From: Pseudomonas viridiflava
GTDB lineage: Bacteria > Pseudomonadota > Gammaproteobacteria > Pseudomonadales > Pseudomonadaceae
DNA length: 64,000 nt
Assembly: GCF_900590885.1 (NCBI RefSeq)
Contig: NZ_UUON01000024.1
Coordinates: 248,001 to 312,000 of the forward strand
Reading direction: 5' to 3'
Shown in pieces: positions 51,407 through 61,278 of the stretch. The position numbers and the translations under genes were made by a program. Position 1 is the stretch's first letter. Each line of letters starts with the position of its first letter. Under the pieces are notes generated by a model, which was given only the letters and a program-made list of their open reading frames with translations, searched no databases and had not been told where the DNA came from.

Positions 51407-52363
51407 TTACTTCTTGAGGACGAGTTCGACCGGGGTTTCGATCACGCCATCCTGGGCATCGACTTTCTCACCCTTGACCAGCTTGAGCGCGTTCTGGATA
51501 CCGAACACCGCTTGCTGGGCGGCTGCCTGGTCGGCGGTCGCGAGCACGCGGCCGTCCTGCAGCATTGGCTTGATCGCTTCGATGTTGTCGTAGCCCACCA
51601 CTAGCACTTTGCCGGCCTTGCCTGCCGCACGCACGGCGGAGACAGCGCCCAGGGCCATGTTGTCGTTACCGGCCAACAACGCCTTGAGGTCCGGGTATTC
51701 GCTCAGCATGGCGGACGCGACTTTCTGGCCCTGGTCGATTTCCCAGTTGCCGGATTGGGTGGAGACGATCTTCATCCCGGCAGCATCCATCGCATCCTTG
51801 TAGCCTGCGGTACGCTGCTGGGCGTTGGTGGTGGTCGGTACGCCTTCGATGATGCCGACCTTGTCACCCGCAGCCAGCTGCTTGGCCAGGTAGTCACCCA
51901 CCAGCTTGGAGCCTTTGCGGTTGTCGGGACCTACGAAGGGGATATCGAGGTTTTTGCTTTTCAGCACGCCAGGGTCCAGGCGGTTGTCGATGTTGACGAC
52001 CTTGATGCCGGCATCGGAGGCTTTCTTCAACACGGTAACCAGCGCCTTGGAGTCGGCCGGGGCGATGACGATGGCGTTGACTTTGGCGAGGATCATCTGG
52101 TTGACGATATCAATCTGCGCGCTGGTATCGGTTTCGTTCTTGATCCCGTTGGTGATCATGTCGAAATCGGCGGCGTGGTCTTTCTGGTACGCCTTGGCAC
52201 CGTCTTGCATGGTGACGAAAAATTCGTTGGCGAGGGATTTCATGACCAGGCCGACCTTGGGTTTGGCGGCCTCATCAGCAAATGCGGAAGAGAGAGGTAA
52301 AGCGGCGGATGCGGCAGCAAGCACAGCGACAGCAAGAAGACGTCCAGCGAATGGCAGCTTCAT
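51407..52363 (-). CDS. rbsB: Ribose-binding periplasmic protein
   Basis: The 318-residue protein has a signal peptide (cut after AFA, about residue 29) and a type I periplasmic binding fold (PKVGLVMKSLANEFFVTMQD). It is the first gene of the operon, with the operator and promoter upstream. Confidence 0.95.
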   Translation of the reverse strand: MKLPFAGRLLAVAVLAAASAALPLSSAFADEAAKPKVGLVMKSLANEFFVTMQDGAKAYQKDHAADFDMITNGIKNETDTSAQIDIVNQMILAKVNAIVIAPADSKALVTVLKKASDAGIKVVNIDNRLDPGVLKSKNLDIPFVGPDNRKGSKLVGDYLAKQLAAGDKVGIIEGVPTTTNAQQRTAGYKDAMDAAGMKIVSTQSGNWEIDQGQKVASAMLSEYPDLKALLAGNDNMALGAVSAVRAAGKAGKVLVVGYDNIEAIKPMLQDGRVLATADQAAAQQAVFGIQNALKLVKGEKVDAQDGVIETPVELVLKK

Positions 52364-52393
52364 GGGTTCACTCCGATCTTATGATTATTGTGA

Positions 52394-52470
52394 GCAACGC
52401 TTGCGCTCGTGAAACATCTCGCAAACGTTTGCGTTAACCAAACTATGAGAACCTTGCGGGGATTTGTCAA
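52394..52470 (-). promoter_or_regulatory. rbs promoter and RbsR operator
   Basis: Read leftward, -35 TTGACA (52465-52470) and -10 CATAGT (52442-52447) are 17 bp apart. The perfect palindrome CGCAAACGTTTGCG (52420-52433), a LacI-type operator, lies just past the -10. A weaker GCAACGCTTGC-like half follows near 52394. RbsR binding would block transcription. Confidence 0.88.
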
Positions 52471-52614
52471 CGGTAGAAAACAGCCTTTCATCCAAGCCCA
52501 TCCCCCTCCTTGCGTGCAAGCCCTTACAGCGCCGTGATTAAACATCGCCCTTGCCCAGCCGTTCTTTAAAACGACAGGCTGCGAGGCGCTCCTCATGAGA
52601 ATTCCGTAAGAGTT

Positions 52615-52660
52615 TTCGGACAACCGAACGCAAAACTACTCGCCTGTTCGGAAAGCCGGA
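52615..52660 (+). promoter_or_regulatory. Two AauR-type activator sites upstream of ansB
   Basis: TTCGGACAACCGAA (52615-52628) is a perfect match to the TTCGG-N4-CCGAA site known for AauR, the acidic-amino-acid response regulator of Pseudomonas. TTCGGAAAGCCGGA (52647-52660) matches with one change. They lie about 100 bp before the sigma-54 element, right for an enhancer. Confidence 0.75.
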
Positions 52661-52744
52661 CGGAAACGTCTACGAACAGTTTATAAGCACATTTAAATTT
52701 GTTTTAAATCAACACGTTAATTCATAAACACCAACATCATGAGC

Positions 52745-52761
52745 TTGGTACAAATCCTGCT
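52745..52761 (+). promoter_or_regulatory. Sigma-54 promoter of ansB
   Basis: TTGGTACAAATCCTGCT has the invariant GG (52747-52748) and GC (52759-52760) ten bases apart, as RpoN promoters need. It lies 88 bp before the ansB start. Confidence 0.75.
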
Positions 52762-52809
52762 CTTTCTCAGCACCTCGAGCGTTCAGAACCGCCCGGGTGT
52801 TCTAGATGA

Positions 52810-53937
<1,128 letters not shown>

Positions 53938-53950
53938 TTCCTGGTGACAT

Positions 53951-53984
53951 CTGGGCAGGGGCGGATTCATCCGCCTCTGCCCAG
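53951..53984 (+). terminator. Hairpin after ansB
   Basis: CTGGGCAG-GGGCGGA and its complement form a 15-bp stem (one mismatch) with a TTCA loop, 13 bases after the stop. No U-run follows, so it may act as an mRNA-stabilising end rather than an intrinsic terminator. Confidence 0.7.
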
Positions 53985-54095
53985 CGCGCAAAATCCTCCG
54001 ACACACACGCCTTCGCCCTACACCAATCTGCCTCAAAAGCCGTCAGACGAACTTCTTGAAATTTAAGCAGTTGCGAAATCGCCCACAGTTAAATA

Positions 54096-54111
54096 CTGTA
54101 TGTGCGTACAG
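54096..54111. promoter_or_regulatory. LexA box upstream of chromosomal DUF1654
   Basis: CTGTATGTGCGTACAG matches CTG-N10-CAG and is one base different from the prophage box at 20302-20317. It rules out the ATG at 54100 as start, since that ATG lies inside the box. Confidence 0.88.
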
Positions 54112-54129
54112 CTTATCAAGGAATACTCC

Positions 54130-54381
54130 GTGGCAAAGTCCTCTTCCGCAGCGCCAACCCCGCCTGATGCTTACGCACGCCTGGCTATCCGCGTGCAAAA
54201 GATCATCAACTCAACCAACGCCCAGAAGGCCAAGGCCGCCTTGATCTTCCGCTTGCCGGACGAACCGGAGGATGAATGGGCGCGCTTGCTGGAAGAAATC
54301 GCAGAGAACGATAACGTCACCCTCGCCTATCGGGACGACGGCGGCGTGCAGATTTTTTGGGTTGTGCCGAAGGAAGACTGA
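54130..54381 (+). CDS. DUF1654 family protein (chromosomal copy)
   Basis: A GTG start with AAGGA 7 bases upstream gives 83 residues beginning MAKSSSAAPTPPDAYARLAI. The family core is RLAIRVQKIINSTNAQKAKA and EWARLLEEIAENDNVTLAYRDDGG. A LexA box 19 bp upstream predicts SOS control. endA begins 4 bp after the stop, so both genes probably share the promoter. Confidence 0.88.
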   Translation: MAKSSSAAPTPPDAYARLAIRVQKIINSTNAQKAKAALIFRLPDEPEDEWARLLEEIAENDNVTLAYRDDGGVQIFWVVPKED

Positions 54382-54385
54382 TGCG

Positions 54386-55075
54386 ATGAGTGCCCGTTTT
54401 ATCGCTGTGTGCTGTGTGTTTTTTGCCGTCACCGCACACGCCCAAGCGCCTCGCACATTCAGCGAAGCCAAGAAAGTTGCCTGGACGCTCTATGCCCCTC
54501 AGTCCACCGAATTCTATTGCGGCTGCAAATACACCGGCAACCGCGTGGACCTCAAAGCCTGCGGCTACATCCCGCGCAAAAACGCCAACCGCGCCGCGCG
54601 CATAGAGTGGGAGCACATTGTTCCGGCCTGGCAAATCGGGCATCAGCGTCAGTGCTGGCAGAACGGCGGGCGCAAGAACTGCACGCGCCATGATGACGTG
54701 TTCAAGCGCGCCGAAGCGGACCTGCACAATCTGGTACCGAGCATTGGCGATGTCAATGGCGACCGTAATAACTTCAGTTTTGGCTGGCTGCCGGTGCAAA
54801 GCGGGCAGTACGGTTCATGCCTGACCCAGGTGGACTTCAAGGCCAAGAAGGTCATGCCGCGCCCGTCCATTCGTGGAATGATCGCGCGCACCTATTTTTA
54901 CATGAGTAAACAGTACGGCTTGCGCCTGTCCAAGCAGGATCGCCAGTTGTATGAAGCCTGGAACAAGACCTACCCGGTGCAGACATGGGAGCGTCAGCGC
55001 AACCAGACCGTGGCGTGTGTGATGGGGCGCGGCAATGAATTTGTCGGCCCGGTGAACCTGAAAGCCTGCGGTTGA
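54386..55075 (+). CDS. endA: Endonuclease I
   Basis: The 229-residue exported DNase has a signal peptide (cut after AHA, about residue 19). The Endonuclease I core is present (IEWEHIVPAWQIGHQRQCWQ with the catalytic histidine, DLHNLVPSIGDVNGDRNNFSF). It cuts double-stranded DNA outside the cytoplasm. The start at 54386 is the one with a signal peptide. Joint transcription with the LexA-boxed gene upstream would make it SOS-responsive. Confidence 0.95.
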   Translation: MSARFIAVCCVFFAVTAHAQAPRTFSEAKKVAWTLYAPQSTEFYCGCKYTGNRVDLKACGYIPRKNANRAARIEWEHIVPAWQIGHQRQCWQNGGRKNCTRHDDVFKRAEADLHNLVPSIGDVNGDRNNFSFGWLPVQSGQYGSCLTQVDFKAKKVMPRPSIRGMIARTYFYMSKQYGLRLSKQDRQLYEAWNKTYPVQTWERQRNQTVACVMGRGNEFVGPVNLKACG

Positions 55076-55106
55076 AAATGGGCGGTGCTGCCGCCCATCC
55101 AGCCCG

Positions 55107-55487
55107 TTACTGCGCGACGTTATGTTCGATGATCTCCGAGACGGTGTCGGTTTTCTTGGCTCGCGCCATTTTTTCGTTCAGCAATGCCTGCTTGGCCTCG
55201 GCCTCGGCCCTGGTTGCGAACGGCCCCAGCAGCACTTCGTCCTTGCCGTCCATTTTCACGATATAGAAATTGAAGCCATGCTCGAGCAGCCAGGCCGTGA
55301 GGTCGGTGATCGCCTGCAACTTGTGATCCGGTGGGCCGACCAGGATATCCCACTCTGGAGCCGCGATTGCGCCGGTTTGTGACTGGCTTTCGACCACGGC
55401 AGGCTTGGCCTTGGGGGCATCGACAGGCTTACCTTCACCGCAACCGGCCAACGCCAACACCACAATTGCCATTGCTACTTTACGCAC
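55107..55487 (-). CDS. SPOR-domain lipoprotein
   Basis: The 126-residue protein has a lipobox (LALAGCG, Cys16). A Pro/Lys/Ala linker follows, then a SPOR-like domain (LTAWLLEHGFNFYIVKMDGK, LLGPFATRAEAEA) that would bind denuded peptidoglycan strands. It lies convergent to endA. The specific role is unknown. Confidence 0.8.
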   Translation of the reverse strand: MRKVAMAIVVLALAGCGEGKPVDAPKAKPAVVESQSQTGAIAAPEWDILVGPPDHKLQAITDLTAWLLEHGFNFYIVKMDGKDEVLLGPFATRAEAEAKQALLNEKMARAKKTDTVSEIIEHNVAQ

Positions 55488-55734
55488 AGCCCTGCTCCTT
55501 TAAGGATAAAGAGGCAACTTTATCATTCACTGTCTATTCTGGCCGTCATAAACGTTGGCTTAAACAATGCGAATGATGTATCGCAGACCTGTATGATGCC
55601 GCCATGGGAATTAATGTCGCCTCTATGCGTCCTAAAAGAGGCAGTCACAGGGAAGCGCTTAGCAGTAAGCTACACACATCCGACATCTGCCCTGTCTGAA
55701 ACATGTGTCCTTAAAAGTAATCAAGGAGAAGTCC

Positions 55735-55929
55735 ATGCTTATACTCACCCGCAAAGTCGGTGAAAGCATAAACATCGGTGATGACATCACGATCACCATC
55801 CTGGGCGTCAGCGGCCAGCAAGTACGAATCGGCATCAACGCACCCAAGGATGTTGCCGTGCATCGCGAGGAGATCTACCAGCGCATCCAGGCCGGCCTGA
55901 CTGCTCCGGACAAAAACCAGACGCCTTGA
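55735..55929 (+). CDS. csrA: CsrA/RsmA-family RNA-binding regulator
   Basis: The 64-residue CsrA protein begins [20 protein letters not shown] and has [25 protein letters not shown]. It binds GGA motifs in mRNA leaders and represses translation. AAGGAG precedes the ATG. It is one of the usual several CsrA/Rsm paralogues of a pseudomonad; which one cannot be said. Confidence 0.96.
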   Translation: MLILTRKVGESINIGDDITITILGVSGQQVRIGINAPKDVAVHREEIYQRIQAGLTAPDKNQTP

Positions 55930-56138
55930 AGCACCTCAGTAGCCAGCCCTTTCGTTCACTGTAACGGCTGGCGAAAACCCCTTCGCACTGCTCTTGTGCC
56001 TGTTGCGTGATCGACTTCACCCATGCGTTCATCTTCGCGGCAAGATGAAACTGTCTTCACGCTCGGAACTTGTCGCGCCATTCTCAGCCGAATCTCTGAC
56101 TGACACCCTGCCACCCGTGTGCGCTCAGGAGCACGTCG

Positions 56139-56390
56139 ATGCGGCCCAGTACTGCGCAGCCATTTCTCTCCACGTCCTGGACCATCGCCCTGCTGATCGG
56201 TCTGGCCTTTGTGGGCCTGGAATATGGCCTCAGGCTTGAACTCGCGGGTGCTGATTCCGCGGATCCGCGTTCCTGGCTGGACCTGGCATTGTTACTGGCT
56301 GGCTACCTGTTCATGTTCTGTCTCAAGCCCATCCAGAAAGCCGTGCAGCGTAAGTTATGCCAGCACGCCACGCAGAAATCCGCACCGTGA
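56139..56390 (+). CDS. Small membrane protein
   Basis: The 83-residue protein has two membrane helices (WTIALLIGLAFVGLEYGL and DLALLLAGYLFMFCL) and basic ends. AGGAGC precedes ATG. The function is unknown. Confidence 0.7.
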   Translation: MRPSTAQPFLSTSWTIALLIGLAFVGLEYGLRLELAGADSADPRSWLDLALLLAGYLFMFCLKPIQKAVQRKLCQHATQKSAP

Positions 56391-56484
56391 TGGCAAACCT
56401 TTGGCTATCAGATCGCCGGTATTTACAGGCCTATAACACGGCCTATGCTTTTCTCTGCACGGTCACTGAGAGGCGCTGAAGCAG

Positions 56485-56781
56485 ATGGACACCCTGACCA
56501 AAACCCAAATCGAATCCGAACTGGCAGCCCGTCTGCCCAGCTATACGGTCAGTTGCACATTGCACGCCGACGGCACCCTTTCGGCCGTGCTCAGCGGCCC
56601 GGAAACCGACCATTTCGCAATCACCGGAATCGTCCGCGCGCATTATCGCGGCGCCGAGGCGATTGCCAGGCTGGCCAATGAAATCCTCAGGGAGATGGTG
56701 CTGTCGCGCCAGGGCATGAGGAATGATCGGATGCAGCCGCCGCCTGCCAGCGCAACCTGCGAACAAGGCCAGGACCGCTAG
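56485..56781 (+). CDS. Hypothetical protein
   Basis: The 98-residue protein begins MDTLTKTQIESELAARLPSY. The first 80 residues look like a small alpha-beta domain (VSCTLHADGTLSAVLSG, FAITGIV). Its tail is low in complexity. It resembles small Pseudomonas-specific families but I cannot name it. Confidence 0.7.
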   Translation: MDTLTKTQIESELAARLPSYTVSCTLHADGTLSAVLSGPETDHFAITGIVRAHYRGAEAIARLANEILREMVLSRQGMRNDRMQPPPASATCEQGQDR

Positions 56782-56790
56782 CGCTGCGTG

Positions 56791-57468
56791 TCAGCCCGCC
56801 TCGTTGTGCAAGGACAACCCACCATCAGCGGCGCGCTGCGCGCGTAGCCGCTCATACCCGTCAATCAATGGATGCTCGGTGAGCATGGGCTTGAGGTGTG
56901 TCGCGGTCACAACCATCACATCCGCCCCGGCCGCTTCACCGGCGCGAATCCCCACCGTCGCATCTTCAAACACCAGGCAGTCCTGCACCGCCACGCCCAG
57001 GCGCTGCGCGCCCAGTACATAACAGGCGGGGTCCGGCTTGCCGACGGCGACATCCTCAGCCGTGACCAGCACCGCCGGCGGCGCGATGCCAGCCGCTTGC
57101 AGCCGACGCAACGCCAGCTCCCTGGGTGCAGAGGTGACCAACGCCCATTGATCGCCCGGCAGGCTGTTCAGGAATGCGACCGCACCGGGAATCGCCACCA
57201 CACCTTCGACATCATTCAGCTCGGCTTCGGTGATCCACTGCGCCTCAGCCTCAGGGTCGACGCCGGGCAGCGCCTGACGCCTGATGGTATCGATCGCACG
57301 GGCGCCGTGAATCGTCTTCAAGAAAGCCGCTACATCCAGGCCATGACGTTCGGCCCAGATGCTCCATACCCGCTCGGCGGCAGCGATGGAGTTGAGCAGG
57401 GTCCCGTCCATATCGAACAGAAAGGCGCGGTAAGGGCGGGCAAAAACGGCTGAACCTCGGATGGACAC
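56791..57468 (-). CDS. HAD-superfamily sugar phosphatase-like hydrolase
   Basis: The 225-residue protein has HAD motif I FLFDMDGTLLNS, motif II ALVTSAP, motif III GKPDP and motif IV FEDATVGIRAGEAAG, with an alpha-helical cap of the beta-phosphoglucomutase/GPP type. It is likely a small-phosphate phosphatase. The substrate is not predictable. It is convergent with the previous gene. Confidence 0.9.
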   Translation of the reverse strand: MSIRGSAVFARPYRAFLFDMDGTLLNSIAAAERVWSIWAERHGLDVAAFLKTIHGARAIDTIRRQALPGVDPEAEAQWITEAELNDVEGVVAIPGAVAFLNSLPGDQWALVTSAPRELALRRLQAAGIAPPAVLVTAEDVAVGKPDPACYVLGAQRLGVAVQDCLVFEDATVGIRAGEAAGADVMVVTATHLKPMLTEHPLIDGYERLRAQRAADGGLSLHNEAG

Positions 57469-57554
57469 TGCGTGGCTTCCTCGTGGGCGATAACAAATAT
57501 TCGGCCCGATGCAATCTACGGATCACCTCGGTGCTTGTAAACGTTGCCGACTGC

Positions 57555-57570
57555 ATTACAGCTTTGTAAT
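57555..57570 (+). promoter_or_regulatory. Response-regulator box upstream of the alpha/beta hydrolase
   Basis: ATTACA-GCTT-TGTAAT is a perfect 16-bp inverted repeat of the type bound by CopR/CzcR-class regulators. A near copy lies at 58448. It is 100 bp before the hydrolase start. Confidence 0.7.
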
Positions 57571-57669
57571 CAAGCTGTCAGTCTGCAGAGCCCCCTCGCT
57601 TCATACAGTGGAGTCGTCAGTCAGCCACACCGGTTGACGCCACTTCCCACTGATGAAAAGGGTCCACCC

Positions 57670-58440
57670 ATGAAACCTGCAAGCACACTCTGCCTGATCG
57701 CCGCCAGCCTGCTGATGCTCGGCACCGGCAGTGCCATGGCCGGCACCGTCGCCCCGGTCAAAGCCAATAACGTGGTACTGGTACACGGCTCCTGGGCAGA
57801 CGGGTCGAGCTGGTCCGAGGTGATCACCCGCCTCCAGGCCGCCGGCCTGCACGTGACCGCCGTGCAAAACCCGCTGACCTCAGTCGCCGACGATGTCGCC
57901 GCCACCAATCGCGTACTGGATCAACAGAATGGCCCTACCGTGCTGGTCGGCCATTCCTACGCCGGCACCGTGGTAAGCGACGCCGGGGTCAACCCTAAAG
58001 TCAGTTCCCTGGTGTACGTGGCCGCCCGTGCGCCGGACGCCAATGAAGACTTTGTCGCGCTCTCCGCCAAATACCCGAGCATGCCTGTGCGTGCGGGAGT
58101 GGAAGATCACGACGGCTACCTCACCCTGAGCCAGGACGCGTTCCTCAAGTACTTCGCCGCCGATGTGCCCCATGCCAAGGCGCTGGAGCTGTACGCCGTG
58201 CAGCAACCCATCACCAAGACCCTGTTCAGCGGCCGCACCGTGAATGCCGCCTGGCACACAAAGCCATCCTGGTACGCCGTGTCGACCAACGACCAGACCA
58301 TCAACCCGGACCTGGAACGCTTCCTCGCCAAGCGCATGAACGCCAGCACCATCGAGCTGCCATCGAGCCACTTGTCGCTGGTGTCCCACGCCAAGGAAAT
58401 CACCGACCTGATCCTCGAAGCGTCCGGCCGCCAGCCTTAA
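57670..58440 (+). CDS. Exported alpha/beta hydrolase
   Basis: The start at 57670 gives 256 residues with a signal peptide (MKPASTLCLIAASLLMLGTG, cut near AMA). The fold has VVLVHGSWADGSSW (oxyanion), nucleophile VLVGHSYAGTV and late SSHLSL with the histidine. Substrate unknown. Shared boxes link it to the neighbouring DUF2790 gene and two-component system. Confidence 0.9.
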   Translation: MKPASTLCLIAASLLMLGTGSAMAGTVAPVKANNVVLVHGSWADGSSWSEVITRLQAAGLHVTAVQNPLTSVADDVAATNRVLDQQNGPTVLVGHSYAGTVVSDAGVNPKVSSLVYVAARAPDANEDFVALSAKYPSMPVRAGVEDHDGYLTLSQDAFLKYFAADVPHAKALELYAVQQPITKTLFSGRTVNAAWHTKPSWYAVSTNDQTINPDLERFLAKRMNASTIELPSSHLSLVSHAKEITDLILEASGRQP

Positions 58441-58447
58441 ACCCTGC

Positions 58448-58463
58448 ATTACAAACTTGTCAT
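58448..58463 (+). promoter_or_regulatory. Response-regulator box upstream of DUF2790 and the two-component genes
   Basis: ATTACA-AACT-TGTCAT matches the box at 57555-57570 with one mismatched pair. It lies 89 bp before the DUF2790 start and could also drive the two-component genes downstream, giving autoregulation. Confidence 0.7.
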
Positions 58464-58551
58464 CAACCTGTTGGTTGGCTGTTCGGGTCGCCTGGTTACC
58501 GTGGACTCACTGCCACGACCTGGCAGCCAACCCTTAAAGAGAGATACCGTC

Positions 58552-58797
58552 ATGAAACTGTTTATCCTTGGCTTTGCCGCTTTGCTCGCCACCGGTTCCG
58601 TGTTTGCTGCCGAACCTGTGATCCACGACAAAACCGGCTTTTTCGTACACATGGACGTCGCCAAAGTGCTGTCGAGTACCGACACCTACGGCCAATGCGG
58701 CATCGTTCCGGCGCAACTCAACTACCTCGACAGCCAGGGCCGCGAACACGTGCTGGACTACCAGGTGCAGGGCATGGGTTGCGCCAGTGACAATTGA
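58552..58797 (+). CDS. DUF2790 exported small protein
   Basis: The 81-residue protein has a signal peptide (cut after VFA, about residue 19) and the DUF2790 pattern (DVAKVLSSTDTYGQCGIVPA, LNYLDSQGREHVLDYQVQG). This Pseudomonas family is often metal-responsive and next to heavy-metal two-component genes. It is probably periplasmic. Confidence 0.88.
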   Translation: MKLFILGFAALLATGSVFAAEPVIHDKTGFFVHMDVAKVLSSTDTYGQCGIVPAQLNYLDSQGREHVLDYQVQGMGCASDN

Positions 58798-58839
58798 TCG
58801 GTCTACACTGGCGCCACGCATTGAGACAGGGCACTTCCC

Positions 58840-59511
58840 ATGAACATCCTCGTAGTCGAAGACGAACCCAAAGCCGGCAATTACCTGCTTAACGGCCTGC
58901 AGGAACTGGGTTACTCCGTGAGCCTGGCCCGCGATGGCGTGGACGGGTTGCACCAGGCGCTGGAAACGCCGTTCGACGTGATCGTGCTGGACGTGATGAT
59001 GCCGAAAATGGACGGCTGGGAAGTCCTGCGCCGCCTGCGCAAGGAAGCCGACACGCCGGTGCTTTTTCTTACCGCCCGCGATGACATTGCCGACCGCATC
59101 AAGGGCCTGGAACTGGGGGCCGATGACTACCTGATCAAGCCCTTCTCGTTTGCCGAACTGGTCGCACGCTTGCGCACCCTGACCCGTCGCGGCCCCAGCC
59201 GGGAAGAGGAACAGCTGCAGATCGCCGACTTGCAGATCGACGTGCTCAAGCGCCGCGTCATCCGTGCCGGTACACGCATCACGCTGACCAACAAGGAGTT
59301 CGCCTTGCTGCACCTGTTCGCCACGCACCAGGACCAGGTGCTGTCCCGCTCGCTGATCGCCTCCCGGGTGTGGGACATGAACTTCGACAGCGACACCAAC
59401 GTGGTAGACGTGGCCGTGCGGCGCCTGCGCCTGAAAATCGACGACCCGTTCCAACTCAAATTGATCCACAGCGTGCGGGGCATCGGCTACCGCTTCGATA
59501 CGCAGCCATGA
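58840..59511 (+). CDS. OmpR-family response regulator, heavy-metal type
   Basis: The 223-residue regulator has a receiver domain (acidic pocket VVEDE, phospho-Asp in [12 protein letters not shown], Lys in YLIKPFSF). A winged-helix output domain follows ([26 protein letters not shown]). Its sequence is of the CopR/IrlR group. It overlaps the kinase gene by 4 bp. Confidence 0.93.
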   Translation: MNILVVEDEPKAGNYLLNGLQELGYSVSLARDGVDGLHQALETPFDVIVLDVMMPKMDGWEVLRRLRKEADTPVLFLTARDDIADRIKGLELGADDYLIKPFSFAELVARLRTLTRRGPSREEEQLQIADLQIDVLKRRVIRAGTRITLTNKEFALLHLFATHQDQVLSRSLIASRVWDMNFDSDTNVVDVAVRRLRLKIDDPFQLKLIHSVRGIGYRFDTQP

Positions 59512-60908
59512 GCAACCGTCGCCACTATTCGCTGACCCTGCGCCTGGCGCTGATTTTCGCCTTGCTGGCATTCGCCCTGCTCGCCACCCTGGGCGTGGCG
59601 CTCTACCGCGAGCTGGAGCGCGAACTGATCAAACGGGATGACGCCGCGCTGATCTACCGCGCCGACCAGTTGCGCAACCTGCTCAACGACAGCAACACCC
59701 TGGACCTGATCAAGACCAAGCCGGAGCTGTTCCAGAACATGCTGGGCAACAGCGAATCAGTGCTGAGCATTGCCGCACCAGGGCAGAAGCCGTTGCTGCT
59801 GGTCAACCCTGGCAATATTGAAATGCCCGCCGTGTCGCCCGTCCCTAAAGACCACGCGCTGGGCTTTGCCGACGTGCACCATTTGCCTGGCGTCAATGGC
59901 GTACCGTTCGCCACCATCGCCGCGTCCATCGACTCCGGCGACTTGGGCAGCCTGCAAGTCACCACCGGGCGCCTGATGACAGAACGCACCGCAATGCTCG
60001 CCAGCTATCGCCTGAGCGTGTTTTTCCTGGCCAGCATTGCGGCCGTCATCCTCGCTGTGGTCAGTTACCTGCTGGTGCACCGTGGCCTGGTGCCGCTGCG
60101 GCGCCTGGCCGCGCACACCCAAGGCATTGGCGTGGGCAACCTGGCGGAACGTCTCGACAGCCACGGCACACCCAAAGAGCTGCTGCCGATGATCGACTCG
60201 TTCAACACCATGCTCGAACGCCTGGCCAAGGGGTTTGTGCAACTGGGCCAAGTGTCCACCGACATGGCCCACGAACTGCGCACGCCGATCAATAACCTGC
60301 TGGGCGAAACCCAGGTCGCCCTGCAACAGCAGCGCAGCGTCGAGAGCTATCAACAACTGCTGGCGTCCAACGTCGAGGAGTTGGAGCGCCTGGCGCGGAT
60401 GCTCGACAACATGCTGTTCCTGGCCCGCACTGACCCCGCCAGCGCCCTGCGCCAACGCCAGGAACTCAGTGCGGCCGACGAAGTGGAACGCATCGCCGAT
60501 TACTTTGAAGGCTTGGCCGGCGATGTGGATATGCGCATTCAGGCCGAGGGCGAAGGCGTGATCTGGGCCGAACCGATGCTGTTGCGCCGGGCACTGGCGA
60601 ACCTGTGTGCCAACGCCATTAAATATGGTGCACCGCGTTCAGAGCTGGTGATCCAGGCCATCCCCAATGCCGAGGGCATCCACCTGAGGGTCAGCAACCA
60701 CGGCGAAACCATTGCGGCCGAGCATCTGCCACGCCTGTTCGAACGGTTTTACCGGGTGGATGAGTCGCGGGAACGCTCGGCCCAGTCCAATGGGTTGGGC
60801 CTGTCGATTGTGGCGACCATCATGCAGTTGCATAACGGGCGCTACAGCGTGAGCAGCGAGGCGGGGGTAACGTGTTTCGAGTTGTTCTTCCCCCGGCGAG
60901 AGGAATGA
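59508..60908 (+). CDS. Heavy-metal-type sensor histidine kinase
   Basis: The start at 59508 ([20 protein letters not shown]) gives 466 residues with two membrane helices (about 10-32 and 165-187) around a 130-residue periplasmic sensor. HAMP, H box [18 protein letters not shown] box [10 protein letters not shown] and G box NGLGLSIV follow. VSNHGETI in place of DNGPGI is usual for the CusS/IrlS family. It pairs with the response regulator upstream. The ligand is probably a metal ion, not determined. Confidence 0.93.
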   Translation: MSNRRHYSLTLRLALIFALLAFALLATLGVALYRELERELIKRDDAALIYRADQLRNLLNDSNTLDLIKTKPELFQNMLGNSESVLSIAAPGQKPLLLVNPGNIEMPAVSPVPKDHALGFADVHHLPGVNGVPFATIAASIDSGDLGSLQVTTGRLMTERTAMLASYRLSVFFLASIAAVILAVVSYLLVHRGLVPLRRLAAHTQGIGVGNLAERLDSHGTPKELLPMIDSFNTMLERLAKGFVQLGQVSTDMAHELRTPINNLLGETQVALQQQRSVESYQQLLASNVEELERLARMLDNMLFLARTDPASALRQRQELSAADEVERIADYFEGLAGDVDMRIQAEGEGVIWAEPMLLRRALANLCANAIKYGAPRSELVIQAIPNAEGIHLRVSNHGETIAAEHLPRLFERFYRVDESRERSAQSNGLGLSIVATIMQLHNGRYSVSSEAGVTCFELFFPRREE

Positions 60909-61038
60909 GCAACCTAAGCGCGGTGTTATTTTGCAAAGGTTTGCTTATGACTGCCGGCCCGCACTCGCACTATTCTGCCCCCTGAAGATCCGGCTCAAGG
61001 TAGAGGCGGCAGCGGTAATCATTCAGGGAGATTCGGGC

Positions 61039-61263
61039 ATGGAAATACGGTTGGGTTCACTGGAAAAGGGGCTGGCTGAAATGAAAGAAAAGCTGATCAC
61101 CGTTTCGAGCAAGGCAGACTCCATGGAAAAACACTTTGCAACCAAGGCGGACCTTACGACCACTGAAGCAAACCTGATCAAGTGGTATTTGGCGACGGCA
61201 TTTGCCATGACTGGCCTGGGCGGCGCCATCACGTTCGGGCTTACCCGGTTGTTTGCGACCTGA
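61039..61263 (+). CDS. Small coiled-coil protein with C-terminal membrane helix
   Basis: The start at 61039 (MEIRLGSLEKGLAEMKEKLI), with GGGAG upstream, gives 74 residues: an amphipathic coiled coil followed by LIKWYLATAFAMTGLGGAIT as membrane anchor. The build is like XhlA-type proteins of phages and Bacillus, but here it is chromosomal and alone. The function is unknown. Confidence 0.7.
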   Translation: MEIRLGSLEKGLAEMKEKLITVSSKADSMEKHFATKADLTTTEANLIKWYLATAFAMTGLGGAITFGLTRLFAT

Positions 61264-61278
61264 GGCTGATCAGGCAGG

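Noticed and set aside
54100..54129. ATG start for the chromosomal DUF1654 gene
   Set aside because: The ATG lies inside the LexA box and has no ribosome site; GTG at 54130 has AAGGA at good spacing.
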